A DNA stretch of 55,713 bases from UBA6770 sp965661115 (GTDB taxonomy: Bacteria > Bacteroidota > Bacteroidia > Flavobacteriales_G > Salibacteraceae), in assembly GCA_965661115.1 (NCBI GenBank), contig CBFICO010000006.1, forward strand, positions 1 through 55,713, given 5' to 3'. The position numbers and the translations under genes are program-made. Position 1 is the stretch's first letter; each line of letters begins with the position of its first letter. Positions 27,231 to 35,188 of this stretch are shown here, one piece after another. The notes beneath the pieces were generated by a model. That model had not been told where the DNA came from. It was given only the letters and a program-made list of their open reading frames with translations, and ran no database searches.

Positions 27231-27250
27231 ATGCTGATATTAATCAGCAT
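27231..27250. promoter_or_regulatory. Perfect 20-bp inverted repeat, candidate operator
   Basis: ATGCTGAT-ATTA-ATCAGCAT: 8-bp perfect arms around a 4-bp spacer, midway between the divergent truncated-globin and tryptophan-dioxygenase starts. It is 33 nt from the globin ATG and 47 nt from the dioxygenase ATG. Size and symmetry suit a dimeric helix-turn-helix regulator. Confidence 0.5.
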
Positions 27251-27297
27251 TTACATCTCCAGAAAAACTCAAATTTGAGCGTTTAAAGATTTCAACT

Positions 27298-28212
27298 ATG
27301 CAGAAGGAAGAATTGTACAAGAAACTTGAAGAGAAATACCGTGAGCAAGAGCAGCCAATTGAAGCTTATTTAGAAGGTTTATTGCATGCAAAGCCCATCA
27401 ACTATTGGGATTATATTCAAGTTGATGCCTTGTTTGGTTTGCAGAACCCAAGAACCGATTTTCCGGATGAGGTTATCTTTATAATGTATCACCAAGTAAC
27501 TGAATTGCTGTTGAAATTGGTTACGCATGAGTTAGAGCAAGCAACAGCTGGGGGTGGAGTTTCTGGAGCTGTTTTAACTGAAAAAATTAAACGAGCAAAA
27601 CGCTACACTGAAGTTGCTCAGATGAGCTTTGATGTGATGAGAGAAGGCATGGAGCCAGAACAATATAACCAGTTTAGACACACGCTTACGCCCGCATCTG
27701 GATTTCAGTCGGCTACCTTCAGAGAGATTGAGTTCTATTGCACCGATATGTGGAATTTGGCAATGAACCGTAAAAAAGAGGAATTAAAAGGCAGCCAAGA
27801 TATTGAGGAGCTTTTTAAGTGGATTTATTGGCAAATGGCTGGAACCGATCATAGAACTGGTAAGAAGTCGTTAACGCTGCGTCAGTTTGAAGAAAAGTAT
27901 TTGGATGCCTTCAAAAAACTAGCGATCAAGTATCAAAAAAGAAACCTTTGGCAGCAGTACATTGCGTTGCCAGAAGAAGAAAAAACTGAAGAGCTAAAAT
28001 CTACCATGAAAGAATTCGACCAAGTATTTAACGTAAAATGGCCGCTTGTTCACTTGCGCACCGCAGAGCACTATTTGGAGCACGGTAAAGAGGTAAAAGC
28101 CGCTACTGGCGGAAGCGAGTGGAAAAAGTACTTGCATCCAAGTTACCAGAGAAGAATGTTTTTTCCAGAGTTGCTTACTCAAGAAGAGTTGGAGAACTGG
28201 GGTAAAGATTAA
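27298..28212 (+). CDS. kynA: Tryptophan 2,3-dioxygenase
   Basis: Haem enzyme opening the indole ring of tryptophan to N-formylkynurenine, first step of the kynurenine pathway. Family motifs: MYHQVTELLLKL (distal His region, about 63-75), RHTLTPASGFQSATFREIE (about residues 127-145, with substrate-binding Arg and the conserved SGFQS), and later FKWIYWQMAGTDHRTGKKS and HLRTAEHYL with the proximal His. At 304 residues it is full length for the bacterial type. It is divergent from the truncated globin, with an inverted repeat between them. An aldehyde dehydrogenase of the aminomuconate type at 47055 would act later in the same pathway. Confidence 0.93.
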   Translation: MQKEELYKKLEEKYREQEQPIEAYLEGLLHAKPINYWDYIQVDALFGLQNPRTDFPDEVIFIMYHQVTELLLKLVTHELEQATAGGGVSGAVLTEKIKRAKRYTEVAQMSFDVMREGMEPEQYNQFRHTLTPASGFQSATFREIEFYCTDMWNLAMNRKKEELKGSQDIEELFKWIYWQMAGTDHRTGKKSLTLRQFEEKYLDAFKKLAIKYQKRNLWQQYIALPEEEKTEELKSTMKEFDQVFNVKWPLVHLRTAEHYLEHGKEVKAATGGSEWKKYLHPSYQRRMFFPELLTQEELENWGKD

Positions 28213-28228
28213 TCACCTATTTCGTTAT

Positions 28229-28253
28229 CGTCATTCCCACGAAGGTGGGAATC
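28229..28253. repeat. Short inverted repeat (GTCATTCCCAC/GTGGGAATC)
   Basis: CGTCATTCCCAC-GAAG-GTGGGAATC between convergent genes. It shares the GTCATTCC core with elements at 6677, 18583 and 48511. It may act as a bidirectional terminator. Confidence 0.6.
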
Positions 28254-28307
28254 TCATTTAATAAAACTTACGGTTTATTCATGTAATTAAGTAACACGCT
28301 TTTAAGC

Positions 28308-29447
28308 TTATTGATTGGTAGGCTCGGGAAACAATATCCCCTGAATTTCTTTGGTCAATCCTAATTTTCTGTCTCTATTGGTTAGGATAATGATGGTTTT
28401 TTTGCTGTTCAGGTAACGCATGAAGGAAGATTTAAAACCGTTCCACCAACCGTAGTGATACACTAAATTGTCTTGCTCAAAAGTTGAAATTCTTAACCCA
28501 AAACCATAGCTGTCTTTATTTCCTCTGCGCCATTTTGTCCAAGGGTGAAACATGAGCTGTTTGGATGCTTCGGTAAGAAAAGTATCGGTGTAGAGTGCTT
28601 GGTCAAACTTCAGCAAATCATAAACAGAGCTGTATACCCCTTTGTCTCCAGTAACTCCATTTATGTAATTCTCTTGAGGGGGAATTACTCTTGGACGCCT
28701 GTAAATATGTCCCACAACTGCTCCTGATATATCGGGTTGTTTTTTGCCAGCGTAAACTTTGGAATCATACATTTTTAAAGGTTCAAAAATGTTGTCGCGC
28801 ACAAAATTGTCGAAGCTTTGGCCCGAAACTCTTTCAACGATCAAAGCCAAGTAGGCGTAGTTCACATTTTGATAATTGAATCTAAAATCTGGCGAGAAAT
28901 AGCGCTTAGGAGGGTGACTCACCATAACCTGATGCATATCTTCATTGGTTAACATTGAGTCTTTGGGCCAATGCGCATCAGTTACTACCATGTAACGGGG
29001 TAAACCACTTCGGTGAGTTAATAAATGACGAATAATAAGCCCTTCGTAGGGGAAGTCGGGAATGATGTGTTTTACACTATCGTTTATAGATAGAAATCCC
29101 TGTTGCTGGAGTAGCATTATTGCGGTGGCTGTAAACATTTTTGAAACCGATGCCAGTTGAAATACCGAGTGCTCGTTTATTAGGTCTTTTGTTTTAAAAT
29201 TACTGTACCCAAAGGCTTTGATGTAAATAGGAAGGCCATATTCTGCCACCATAACTACACCATTAAAAATTCCCTGTTTATGCCTTTTACTGGCCAGGCT
29301 GTCTATTGATTTGGCAACTTTCTTTTGTTGTTCAGTTAGCTCAACTTTTACCGCTATCTTTTTGAGTTTAGGGACGGTTGTATCGTTGTTGGTACAATTA
29401 AAAAAAGCCCAAAAAATTTGGGCTATTAAAAGTGTTTTAAATCTCAA
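28308..29447 (-). CDS. Serine hydrolase, beta-lactamase class C / esterase family, lipoprotein-like
   Basis: 379 residues of the S12 fold (class C beta-lactamases, DD-peptidases, esterases). N-terminus MRFKTLLIAQIFWAFFNC looks like a lipoprotein signal. The catalytic SxxK is in LASVSKMFTAT (Ser about residue 100), the second motif YxN in FNYQNVNYAY, and HxG in VYHYGWWNG. Penicillin-recognising enzymes of this kind act on D-Ala peptides or esters; the substrate cannot be told. It is followed 7 nt upstream by the DUF2147 gene on the same strand, so they may be co-transcribed. Confidence 0.9.
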   Translation of the reverse strand: MRFKTLLIAQIFWAFFNCTNNDTTVPKLKKIAVKVELTEQQKKVAKSIDSLASKRHKQGIFNGVVMVAEYGLPIYIKAFGYSNFKTKDLINEHSVFQLASVSKMFTATAIMLLQQQGFLSINDSVKHIIPDFPYEGLIIRHLLTHRSGLPRYMVVTDAHWPKDSMLTNEDMHQVMVSHPPKRYFSPDFRFNYQNVNYAYLALIVERVSGQSFDNFVRDNIFEPLKMYDSKVYAGKKQPDISGAVVGHIYRRPRVIPPQENYINGVTGDKGVYSSVYDLLKFDQALYTDTFLTEASKQLMFHPWTKWRRGNKDSYGFGLRISTFEQDNLVYHYGWWNGFKSSFMRYLNSKKTIIILTNRDRKLGLTKEIQGILFPEPTNQ

Positions 29448-29454
29448 GAGGTGC

Positions 29455-29898
29455 TTATTTTATTCGGTACCACGTTTGGGTTCTGAACAAAAAGGCAATG
29501 TATCCACGCACATACAGTTCGTCTTTATTTCCGTCTTCTAACCAAAGCTTGCAATCGTATATCGATCCTTTGTTAGGATCTAAAATAGTTCCATCGTCCC
29601 ACTCATCATCATCCCACTCCATATCTCTAACGATTTCCATTCCTAAAATCTTCTGATTTTTTCTGTCGTCATCGTCTTCACATAAGTCACAAACCTTATC
29701 CACTTTGGCGGGGTTTAAAATCTTAATCACCTTTCCGTAGAGTTTGTCGCCTTTCATGTACAACTCTACATGCGATTTAGCTTCGCCAGATTCGTCGTCA
29801 ATTGTTTTCCAAACGCCTAACACGTCATTAGCATTTTGAGCCCATATCATAGTGCTCATTATCATACATCCCAATAAAACTGTTGCTTTCCTAATCAT
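29455..29898 (-). CDS. DUF2147-family exported protein
   Basis: 147 residues, signal peptide to about residue 20 (MIWAQ). The domain starts NDVLGVWKTIDDESGEAKSHVELYMK and ends FLFRTQTWYRIK, as in DUF2147, a lipocalin-like barrel of unknown ligand. CDLCEDDDDRKN in the middle carries two Cys and an acidic cluster. It is 7 nt upstream of the serine hydrolase. Confidence 0.9.
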   Translation of the reverse strand: MIRKATVLLGCMIMSTMIWAQNANDVLGVWKTIDDESGEAKSHVELYMKGDKLYGKVIKILNPAKVDKVCDLCEDDDDRKNQKILGMEIVRDMEWDDDEWDDGTILDPNKGSIYDCKLWLEDGNKDELYVRGYIAFLFRTQTWYRIK

Positions 29899-29957
29899 TG
29901 TTAATAGTTTAAATCAAAAATAACTTTTTCTTTGTTTCTACGTTAATACTATACAAG

Positions 29958-30086
29958 CATACTAAAAAGTGGAGCGTGTTTGCGGTTTTTCATAGTTAGA
30001 TTTTGGGTGTTAAGCAATCATATGAAGTAGTGAAGAGTGAGCTCCACTTTTATAGAAAGGCAGTTGATTTATCAGCTGCCTTTTTT
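29958..30086 (+). ncRNA. ssrS: Candidate 6S-like regulatory RNA with terminator
   Basis: No coding frame here. An 11-bp perfect closing stem (AAAAGTGGAGC at 29965-29975 with GCTCCACTTTT at 30041-30051) encloses a 12 by 13 nt unpaired bubble. Above the bubble is an apical stem (TTTCATA at 29988-29994 with TATGAAG at 30021-30027) and a small GATT/AATC helix. A rho-independent terminator follows directly. A long stem with a central open bubble is the layout of 6S RNA, which mimics an open promoter and binds RNA polymerase. I recognise the architecture, not a verified sequence match, and the 5' end is approximate. The gene symbol is tentative. Confidence 0.5.
30056..30086 (+). terminator. Rho-independent terminator of the candidate ncRNA
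   Basis: AAAGGCAGTTGAT-TT-ATCAGCTGCCTTT (one G-T pair) then a run of T. The T run is on the plus strand, so it ends a plus-strand transcript although both flanking genes are on the minus strand. Confidence 0.75.
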
Positions 30087-30100
30087 CTTGCTTTACCCTT

Positions 30101-30892
30101 TTATAACTCATTATCTCTTATTTTGTTCAGAGCCAACTCTAATTTAGTAGCTTCTGCTGCATAACTGCTAATATCGTACCTATTGTAATAAATGATGACT
30201 GAGGTATCGATAAAACAAAAGTTGCTGCTCAATGAAAACTTTCCAGTAGGAAAAGACCAGCCGTGTTCTTTTAAGTCGTCAGTTGCACTCAGCCCTTTCT
30301 GGTTCCTGAATTGTGCTTCACCTAAATTTCGCATGCGCTCCAGTTCTTCTGGCGAGAAATAGTCGGCTAAGATGCGTCTTCCACCTACTTTTTTGTCGAA
30401 TGTTTGATAAAACAACATTTCTGAAGGATGTGCCCCTCCCAGATATGCATCTTCTTTGAACTCGATTGTTATAAACTCCTCTGTTTGATACGCTATTTCA
30501 GACGAGCGATTTAAGTACCATTTAGCTTCTACTTCCGGAAAATCTTCTTTGAAGTTTTGGTAAGCGATTTCAATTTCGTCCAAAACTTCTTGGTACGATT
30601 GATAAACCGTATCTGAGAGTAACGATTTGTTTTGGTGGTAGTTTATTTCTCGTTCTAGCCTATTTTTTATAGCACTGGAATCTCCTAAAAATTGTTCAGG
30701 AAAATTTAATTTCACTTTAAATGATGACGGGTCGTTTGGTTTTTGGTCCAACTCCAATTCTATTGTTTTTTGTTCGGCTTTAATAATCGATTTTTCCTCA
30801 ACTTTTTCTTTCCTATCATCATCACAAGAAACAAAAAGAAAAGGTAGTGCTAAACCAAAAAATATCGCCAAAAATTTCACCATCAACGTCAT
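30101..30892 (-). CDS. DUF3298-type lipoprotein
   Basis: 263 residues with a lipoprotein signal ending FLFVSC (Cys about 23), then an acidic stretch. The rest matches the DUF4163/DUF3298 arrangement: a helical segment and a C-terminal domain with EDAYLGGAHPSEMLFYQTFD and FSPEELERM. Known relatives occur as periplasmic RsiV-like anti-sigma or lysozyme-inhibitor-like domains; no function is assigned here. A second ATG at 30883 (MVKFLAIFFG) is also a plausible start. Its -7 box lies 4 nt before the first ATG. Confidence 0.85.
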   Translation of the reverse strand: MTLMVKFLAIFFGLALPFLFVSCDDDRKEKVEEKSIIKAEQKTIELELDQKPNDPSSFKVKLNFPEQFLGDSSAIKNRLEREINYHQNKSLLSDTVYQSYQEVLDEIEIAYQNFKEDFPEVEAKWYLNRSSEIAYQTEEFITIEFKEDAYLGGAHPSEMLFYQTFDKKVGGRRILADYFSPEELERMRNLGEAQFRNQKGLSATDDLKEHGWSFPTGKFSLSSNFCFIDTSVIIYYNRYDISSYAAEATKLELALNKIRDNEL

Positions 30893-30896
30893 TTCT

Positions 30897-30904
30897 CAAA
30901 AGTA
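30897..30904 (-). promoter_or_regulatory. Candidate -7 element of the DUF3298 lipoprotein
   Basis: Minus-strand TACTTTTG, an exact TAnnTTTG, in the divergent gap with the cystathionine synthase gene. Confidence 0.5.
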
Positions 30905-30924
30905 GAAAAAACTACTATTAACCT

Positions 30925-30932
30925 TACATTTG
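30925..30932 (+). promoter_or_regulatory. Candidate -7 element of the cystathionine synthase-SDR pair
   Basis: TACATTTG, an exact TAnnTTTG, 26 nt before the ATG at 30959. Confidence 0.5.
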
Positions 30933-30958
30933 ATTATTCACTAATCGTTTTGAGAAGC

Positions 30959-32101
30959 ATGAAAATTGGTACAAAAGTTATTCATGGTGGACTTTCACCA
31001 GACCCTGCAACCGGAGCAATTATGACTCCAATTTATCAAACCTCAACCTACGCACAAGAACAACCTGGTGTGCATAAAGGATACGAATATGCAAGGTCAA
31101 AAAACCCAACCAGAAGCGCTCTTGAAAGTAATTTGGCCTCTATAGAAAACGGCAAATACGCTATGTGCTTTTCAAGTGGAATAGCGGCAATTGATGCCGT
31201 ACTTAAGTTGTTAAAACCAGGCGATGAGGTGCTTTCAACCGGTGATTTGTATGGAGGAACCTACCGCATTTTTACTCAGATTTTTGAGCAGTATCAAATA
31301 AAGTTCAAGTTTGTCGATATGGCCTCTTTTGAAGTAATGGAAGCACAGATTTCTGCAAACACAAAACTCATTTGGGTAGAAACACCTACCAATCCAATGC
31401 TCAATATTATTGATATAAAGAAAGCAGCGGCTTTTTCAAAACAGCACAATTGCCTGCTTGCAGTGGATAACACTTTTGCGAGTCCTTTTTTACAAAACCC
31501 GTTGGGTTTTGGGGCTGATATCGTGATGCATTCCGCAACCAAATATTTAGGTGGCCACTCAGATGTGGTGATGGGCGCTTTGGTTGTAAACGATGGAGAT
31601 TTAGCCAAAAGACTGTATTTCATTCAGAATTCTTCAGGAGCTATATGTGGCCCAATGGACGCTTTTTTGGTATTAAGAGGCATTAAAACGTTGCATTTAC
31701 GAATGGAAAGACATTGTGAGAATGGACAAAAGATTGCTGAGTTTTTGCGCGATCATCCCGATATAGACAAGGTGTTCTGGCCAGGTTTTGAAAATCACCC
31801 AAACCATAAAATTGCAAAGGAACAAATGAGAGGTTTTGGAGGAATGCTGTCCTTTTCTACTAAAGATGATAATTACGAATCCGCAAAAAAGATTGTTTCC
31901 AGCGTGAAGGTATTCACACTGGCAGAAAGCCTTGGTGGAGTTGAATCGCTGTGCGGACACCCGGCGTCAATGACCCACGCTTCTATTCCAAAAGCTGAAC
32001 GAGAAAAAGCAGGTGTTAAAGACTCGTTGATTAGATTAAGTATTGGAGTGGAGGATGCAAGGGATTTAATTGCAGATTTGAAGCAAGCAATAGAAAAATA
32101 G
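30959..32101 (+). CDS. metB: Cystathionine gamma-synthase / gamma-lyase (PLP enzyme)
   Basis: 380 residues of the Cys/Met-metabolism PLP family. The PLP lysine lies in SATKYLGGHSDV (about residue 199). Other motifs are YEYARSKNPTR, SSGIAAIDA, VDNTFASPFLQNP and the C-terminal SLGGVESLCGHPASMTHASIP. Synthase joins O-acyl-homoserine and cysteine; lyase does the reverse trans-sulfuration, and sequence alone does not separate them safely. Start ATG 30959 is preferred over the TTG at 30950. It ends TAG-ATT-ATG, so the SDR gene follows in the same frame after only 3 nt. Confidence 0.92.
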   Translation: MKIGTKVIHGGLSPDPATGAIMTPIYQTSTYAQEQPGVHKGYEYARSKNPTRSALESNLASIENGKYAMCFSSGIAAIDAVLKLLKPGDEVLSTGDLYGGTYRIFTQIFEQYQIKFKFVDMASFEVMEAQISANTKLIWVETPTNPMLNIIDIKKAAAFSKQHNCLLAVDNTFASPFLQNPLGFGADIVMHSATKYLGGHSDVVMGALVVNDGDLAKRLYFIQNSSGAICGPMDAFLVLRGIKTLHLRMERHCENGQKIAEFLRDHPDIDKVFWPGFENHPNHKIAKEQMRGFGGMLSFSTKDDNYESAKKIVSSVKVFTLAESLGGVESLCGHPASMTHASIPKAEREKAGVKDSLIRLSIGVEDARDLIADLKQAIEK

Positions 32102-32104
32102 ATT

Positions 32105-32833
32105 ATGAATGTATTTTATATCACCGGGACTTCTTCAGGTCTTGGAAAAGCTTTAGCCGAAGAGCTATTAAAAAACGAAGAAAATTACGTAATTGGAATT
32201 AGCAGAAAGTGCGAAATATCGCACCCGAATTACGTACACAAAAAAGTAGATTTAACCGACGAGTTATCTACCTCAATGGTGCGTTTTGGAGATCACTTTA
32301 AGGCAGATAGAGTTTATTTGATTAACAACGCAGGAACCTTGGGAGAAATTGGTTATCACGGAGAACTGGATGGCAGTGAATTGGCCGAAGCATACAAGCT
32401 AAATATGGTGGCACCGGCTATTCTGATCAATAGTTTTTTACGGGCTTACAAGGAACAAGCGGCAGAAAAAATAATTCTTAACATCAGCTCAGGAGCATCG
32501 GTTGCACCATACCCTGGTTGGGGAATGTACTGCGCAACCAAAGCAGGCCTAAATATGTTAACCGAGGTAGTTAAGGAAGAAGCTGCGGTAAACGGAATTA
32601 AATCCTTCCATATTCAGGCAATTGCTCCAGGAATTGTGGAGTCTCCTATGCAAGAGCAAATTAGAAGCACTCCAAAAGATAAGTTTGATATGGTTGATAG
32701 ATTTGTTGAATTAAAGGAAACCAATCAATTGCAGACTCCTGAAGAGACGGCGGGAATGTTATCGAAACATATTGCAACGGCTAATTATAATGAGCCGTTT
32801 GTAGATTTACGAAACCTTATCGCTGCAAAGTAA
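32105..32833 (+). CDS. Short-chain dehydrogenase/reductase (sepiapterin/benzil-reductase-like)
   Basis: 242 residues. NAD(P)-binding TGTSSGLGKALAE at the N-terminus, NNAG at about 76-79, catalytic Ser in ISSGA and YCATKAGL (YxxxK) at about 143-147. The PG motif in IAPGIVESPMQ is normal. The closest look is the sepiapterin reductase/benzil reductase type. It follows metB by 3 nt in the same frame. The end overlaps the convergent LamG-like gene by 17 nt. Confidence 0.9.
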   Translation: MNVFYITGTSSGLGKALAEELLKNEENYVIGISRKCEISHPNYVHKKVDLTDELSTSMVRFGDHFKADRVYLINNAGTLGEIGYHGELDGSELAEAYKLNMVAPAILINSFLRAYKEQAAEKIILNISSGASVAPYPGWGMYCATKAGLNMLTEVVKEEAAVNGIKSFHIQAIAPGIVESPMQEQIRSTPKDKFDMVDRFVELKETNQLQTPEETAGMLSKHIATANYNEPFVDLRNLIAAK

Positions 32834-34394
32834 TCGGCACTGAATAGCCTGTATTTTTATCAGTAAGGAAATAAATTCCGTGTCGTAGATTTTCATTCAG
32901 TTCAACCTCAATGGTTGTTGCAGTTTCCGAAATCCGCTGAACTATTGTTCTTTGAGCATTAAAAATTAAGAGCTCACGGTTGGTTTCATTAGCGCCCATA
33001 AAATCCAAGGTAATTTTTCCTGTTGTGGGGTTAGGGTAAACCTTAAATCCTTTATCTGACTCTACCTCTGAAATACTTTGTGGCGGGTAGTTTACACTTA
33101 TTGCATCCGTAGCAGTGCATCCATTTGTATCGGTAACCGTAACGGAATAAAATAGAGGAAGCGTTGCCAAAATACTCGACGTTTTTTCTCCCGTTGACCA
33201 TCGGTAACTAGCAAAATATGTAGGCAATGAAAGGGTCATGGTAAATCCAGTTTGAAGCAATGTATCTGGCCCCAACTCAATACTTGGGGCTGGGTAGTTA
33301 TCTACATTAATGGTATCAGTGGCGGAGCAGCCTACACTGTTTTTCACCTCTAGCCATTGATTGCCAAACAAAACATATCGGGCCGAATCTGTACCCCCGT
33401 CAGACCATTTATAGCTTGCAAATGGTCCAGGGTTTAAAAGAACGGGCTCTCCTGGGCAAACAATGGTGTCGTTACCTAGATTAAGATTTGGCTTAGGCTC
33501 AACCAATAAAACAGTTGATAATGTTTGTGCGCAACCATTGTTATTAGATACTAACACATTTAATGTGTCGGCTTGGGATGCAACGACTTGTGGGTTTTGA
33601 ATTGAGTCTGAGATAATGGAGTTTTTTGACGTCCATTTATAGATATCACCTCCAGCGGCAAAGAGCTGTATAGTATCACCCAAACAAGCTCCAGTATCCG
33701 CACTAATAGAATATCCTTCAAAAAACTGAGCCCCTGCACGCAGATACGCCGTATCATTTACATTTCCGACGGAAACGCTTCTATTTTTGGCATCAACAGC
33801 GTTGAACTCAAATAAATTATCCGTTGTTCTATCCGCATTTAGCAGTGTGGGAATGGTGTATCCGTTGGTATAAACTGAACCAACAGAAATACGCACCTGA
33901 TTGATATTTCCAGTTAGAAAAGAGTTTACCCTATTCCCAATATGTATTGAATTACCCATAAGTTTAGCTGAATCGGAAACACCGAGACTATCACCATTAA
34001 AAAACAGGCTAACTGTACTATCAATTGCAGAGTATTGCAGTGCAAAATGGTTCCAATTATTGTGTCTGTAGATTGGTGCAGAAAAGACGTCGGTATAGGC
34101 AGGGTTTGCCGTTTTTTCTATGAAAATATTAGCTTGATTACCTGCCGAGTTTATAGTAATGCTCGTTTTTATGCCTTCAAGGGGGAATTCAATCAACCCC
34201 ATTTTGGTGTAACTACTTCCATTATCGCAGGTTTCAAAAAAGAACTCGAAAGTTTTGTCAATTAAACCCAATGATTTGGTCAATTGAATTTCAACGTAGC
34301 TTGAGTCTCCTGTAAGTGAAATAAAACCATTATTGGGCTGAGCAAATGCTCCTAATGAGCAGATCAAAAAAGTTACTAATAAGGCATTACGCAT
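32817..34394 (-). CDS. Secreted LamG-like surface protein with T9SS sorting domain
   Basis: 525 residues. The signal peptide (1-18, GAFAQ) precedes a concanavalin/LamG-like domain (about 20-185: NWNHFALQYS, VSLFFNGDSLG, INQVRIS). Three PKD/Ig-like repeats follow, each with a Cys start and a W core (CLGDTIQL...YKWTS, VCPGEPVL...YKWSDG, YRWSTGE). The T9SS type A end is FKVYPNPTTGKITLDF. Likely a surface lectin/adhesin; the ligand is unknown. Confidence 0.9.
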   Translation of the reverse strand: MRNALLVTFLICSLGAFAQPNNGFISLTGDSSYVEIQLTKSLGLIDKTFEFFFETCDNGSSYTKMGLIEFPLEGIKTSITINSAGNQANIFIEKTANPAYTDVFSAPIYRHNNWNHFALQYSAIDSTVSLFFNGDSLGVSDSAKLMGNSIHIGNRVNSFLTGNINQVRISVGSVYTNGYTIPTLLNADRTTDNLFEFNAVDAKNRSVSVGNVNDTAYLRAGAQFFEGYSISADTGACLGDTIQLFAAGGDIYKWTSKNSIISDSIQNPQVVASQADTLNVLVSNNNGCAQTLSTVLLVEPKPNLNLGNDTIVCPGEPVLLNPGPFASYKWSDGGTDSARYVLFGNQWLEVKNSVGCSATDTINVDNYPAPSIELGPDTLLQTGFTMTLSLPTYFASYRWSTGEKTSSILATLPLFYSVTVTDTNGCTATDAISVNYPPQSISEVESDKGFKVYPNPTTGKITLDFMGANETNRELLIFNAQRTIVQRISETATTIEVELNENLRHGIYFLTDKNTGYSVPITLQR

Positions 34395-34477
34395 GTTGAA
34401 TAAGTTTTTGCAATTCGTAATGCATAAGTACGGATTTTATTGAAATTCGCTTTAAAATTAAGATTCTCAATTTCTAA

Positions 34478-35188
34478 ATGGATAAAACACAACGGGCGAT
34501 ATTTCTTACCAAAATCCGGTTTAGGGATAGTGGTTTTGTTTTGCGTGTTTTAAACGAAGAGGGAGCAATTGAGGCCTTCTTATTTCAAGGCACAAAAGGA
34601 GCAAAGAAAGGCATGCTTGCACAACTGTTTCCTCTCAATGAAATTGAAATAGAGTCTAGTTCCTCTGCCAAGTCCAGTTTACCTCGAGTAAAAAATGTAA
34701 AAGCGCTTGAGACGAGAATGAGTATTAGGTCGGCGATTGAAAAAAGTGCTTTGTCTTTTTTTATTGCTGAACTGATAAGCAAGTCATTAAAAGAAAACGA
34801 TAATCACCCCAACTTGTATGAGTTTGTTTCTTCGGCCATTGATGTATTAGACCACCAGTATAAACCAACTTTCCATTTAGTTTTTATGCTTCGGCTGGCT
34901 GGTTATTTGGGATTTCAGCCGCAACTTGGACACGAAAAAAACGCACAATTTTTTGATTTGCTGGAGGGGCAATTTACAGTGCTAAGACCAATGCATGTCA
35001 ATTATGCCGATACGTTTGAGAGTAAAAAAATCAGTCGCTTAATGGAAGAGGGGTTTAGTTTTCCAGGTCAGTATACAAAAGATGAACGTGCTAGAATTTT
35101 AGAGTTACTTTTAAGGTATTATCAGTTGCATATTGAAGGTTTTGGAGGATTAAAAAGCGTGTCTGTTTTACAAGAATTATTTGATTAA
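34478..35188 (+). CDS. recO: DNA repair protein RecO
   Basis: 236 residues. N-terminal OB-fold (about 1-80: IFLTKIRFRDSGFVLRVLNEEG) and helical C-terminal domain (FHLVFMLRLAGYLGFQPQL) of RecO, which loads RecA on SSB-coated DNA with RecR. The C-terminal Cys cluster that binds zinc in some RecO proteins is absent, as I recall for other Bacteroidota. It ends with a 4-nt convergent overlap with the DUF4837 gene. Confidence 0.9.
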   Translation: MDKTQRAIFLTKIRFRDSGFVLRVLNEEGAIEAFLFQGTKGAKKGMLAQLFPLNEIEIESSSSAKSSLPRVKNVKALETRMSIRSAIEKSALSFFIAELISKSLKENDNHPNLYEFVSSAIDVLDHQYKPTFHLVFMLRLAGYLGFQPQLGHEKNAQFFDLLEGQFTVLRPMHVNYADTFESKKISRLMEEGFSFPGQYTKDERARILELLLRYYQLHIEGFGGLKSVSVLQELFD

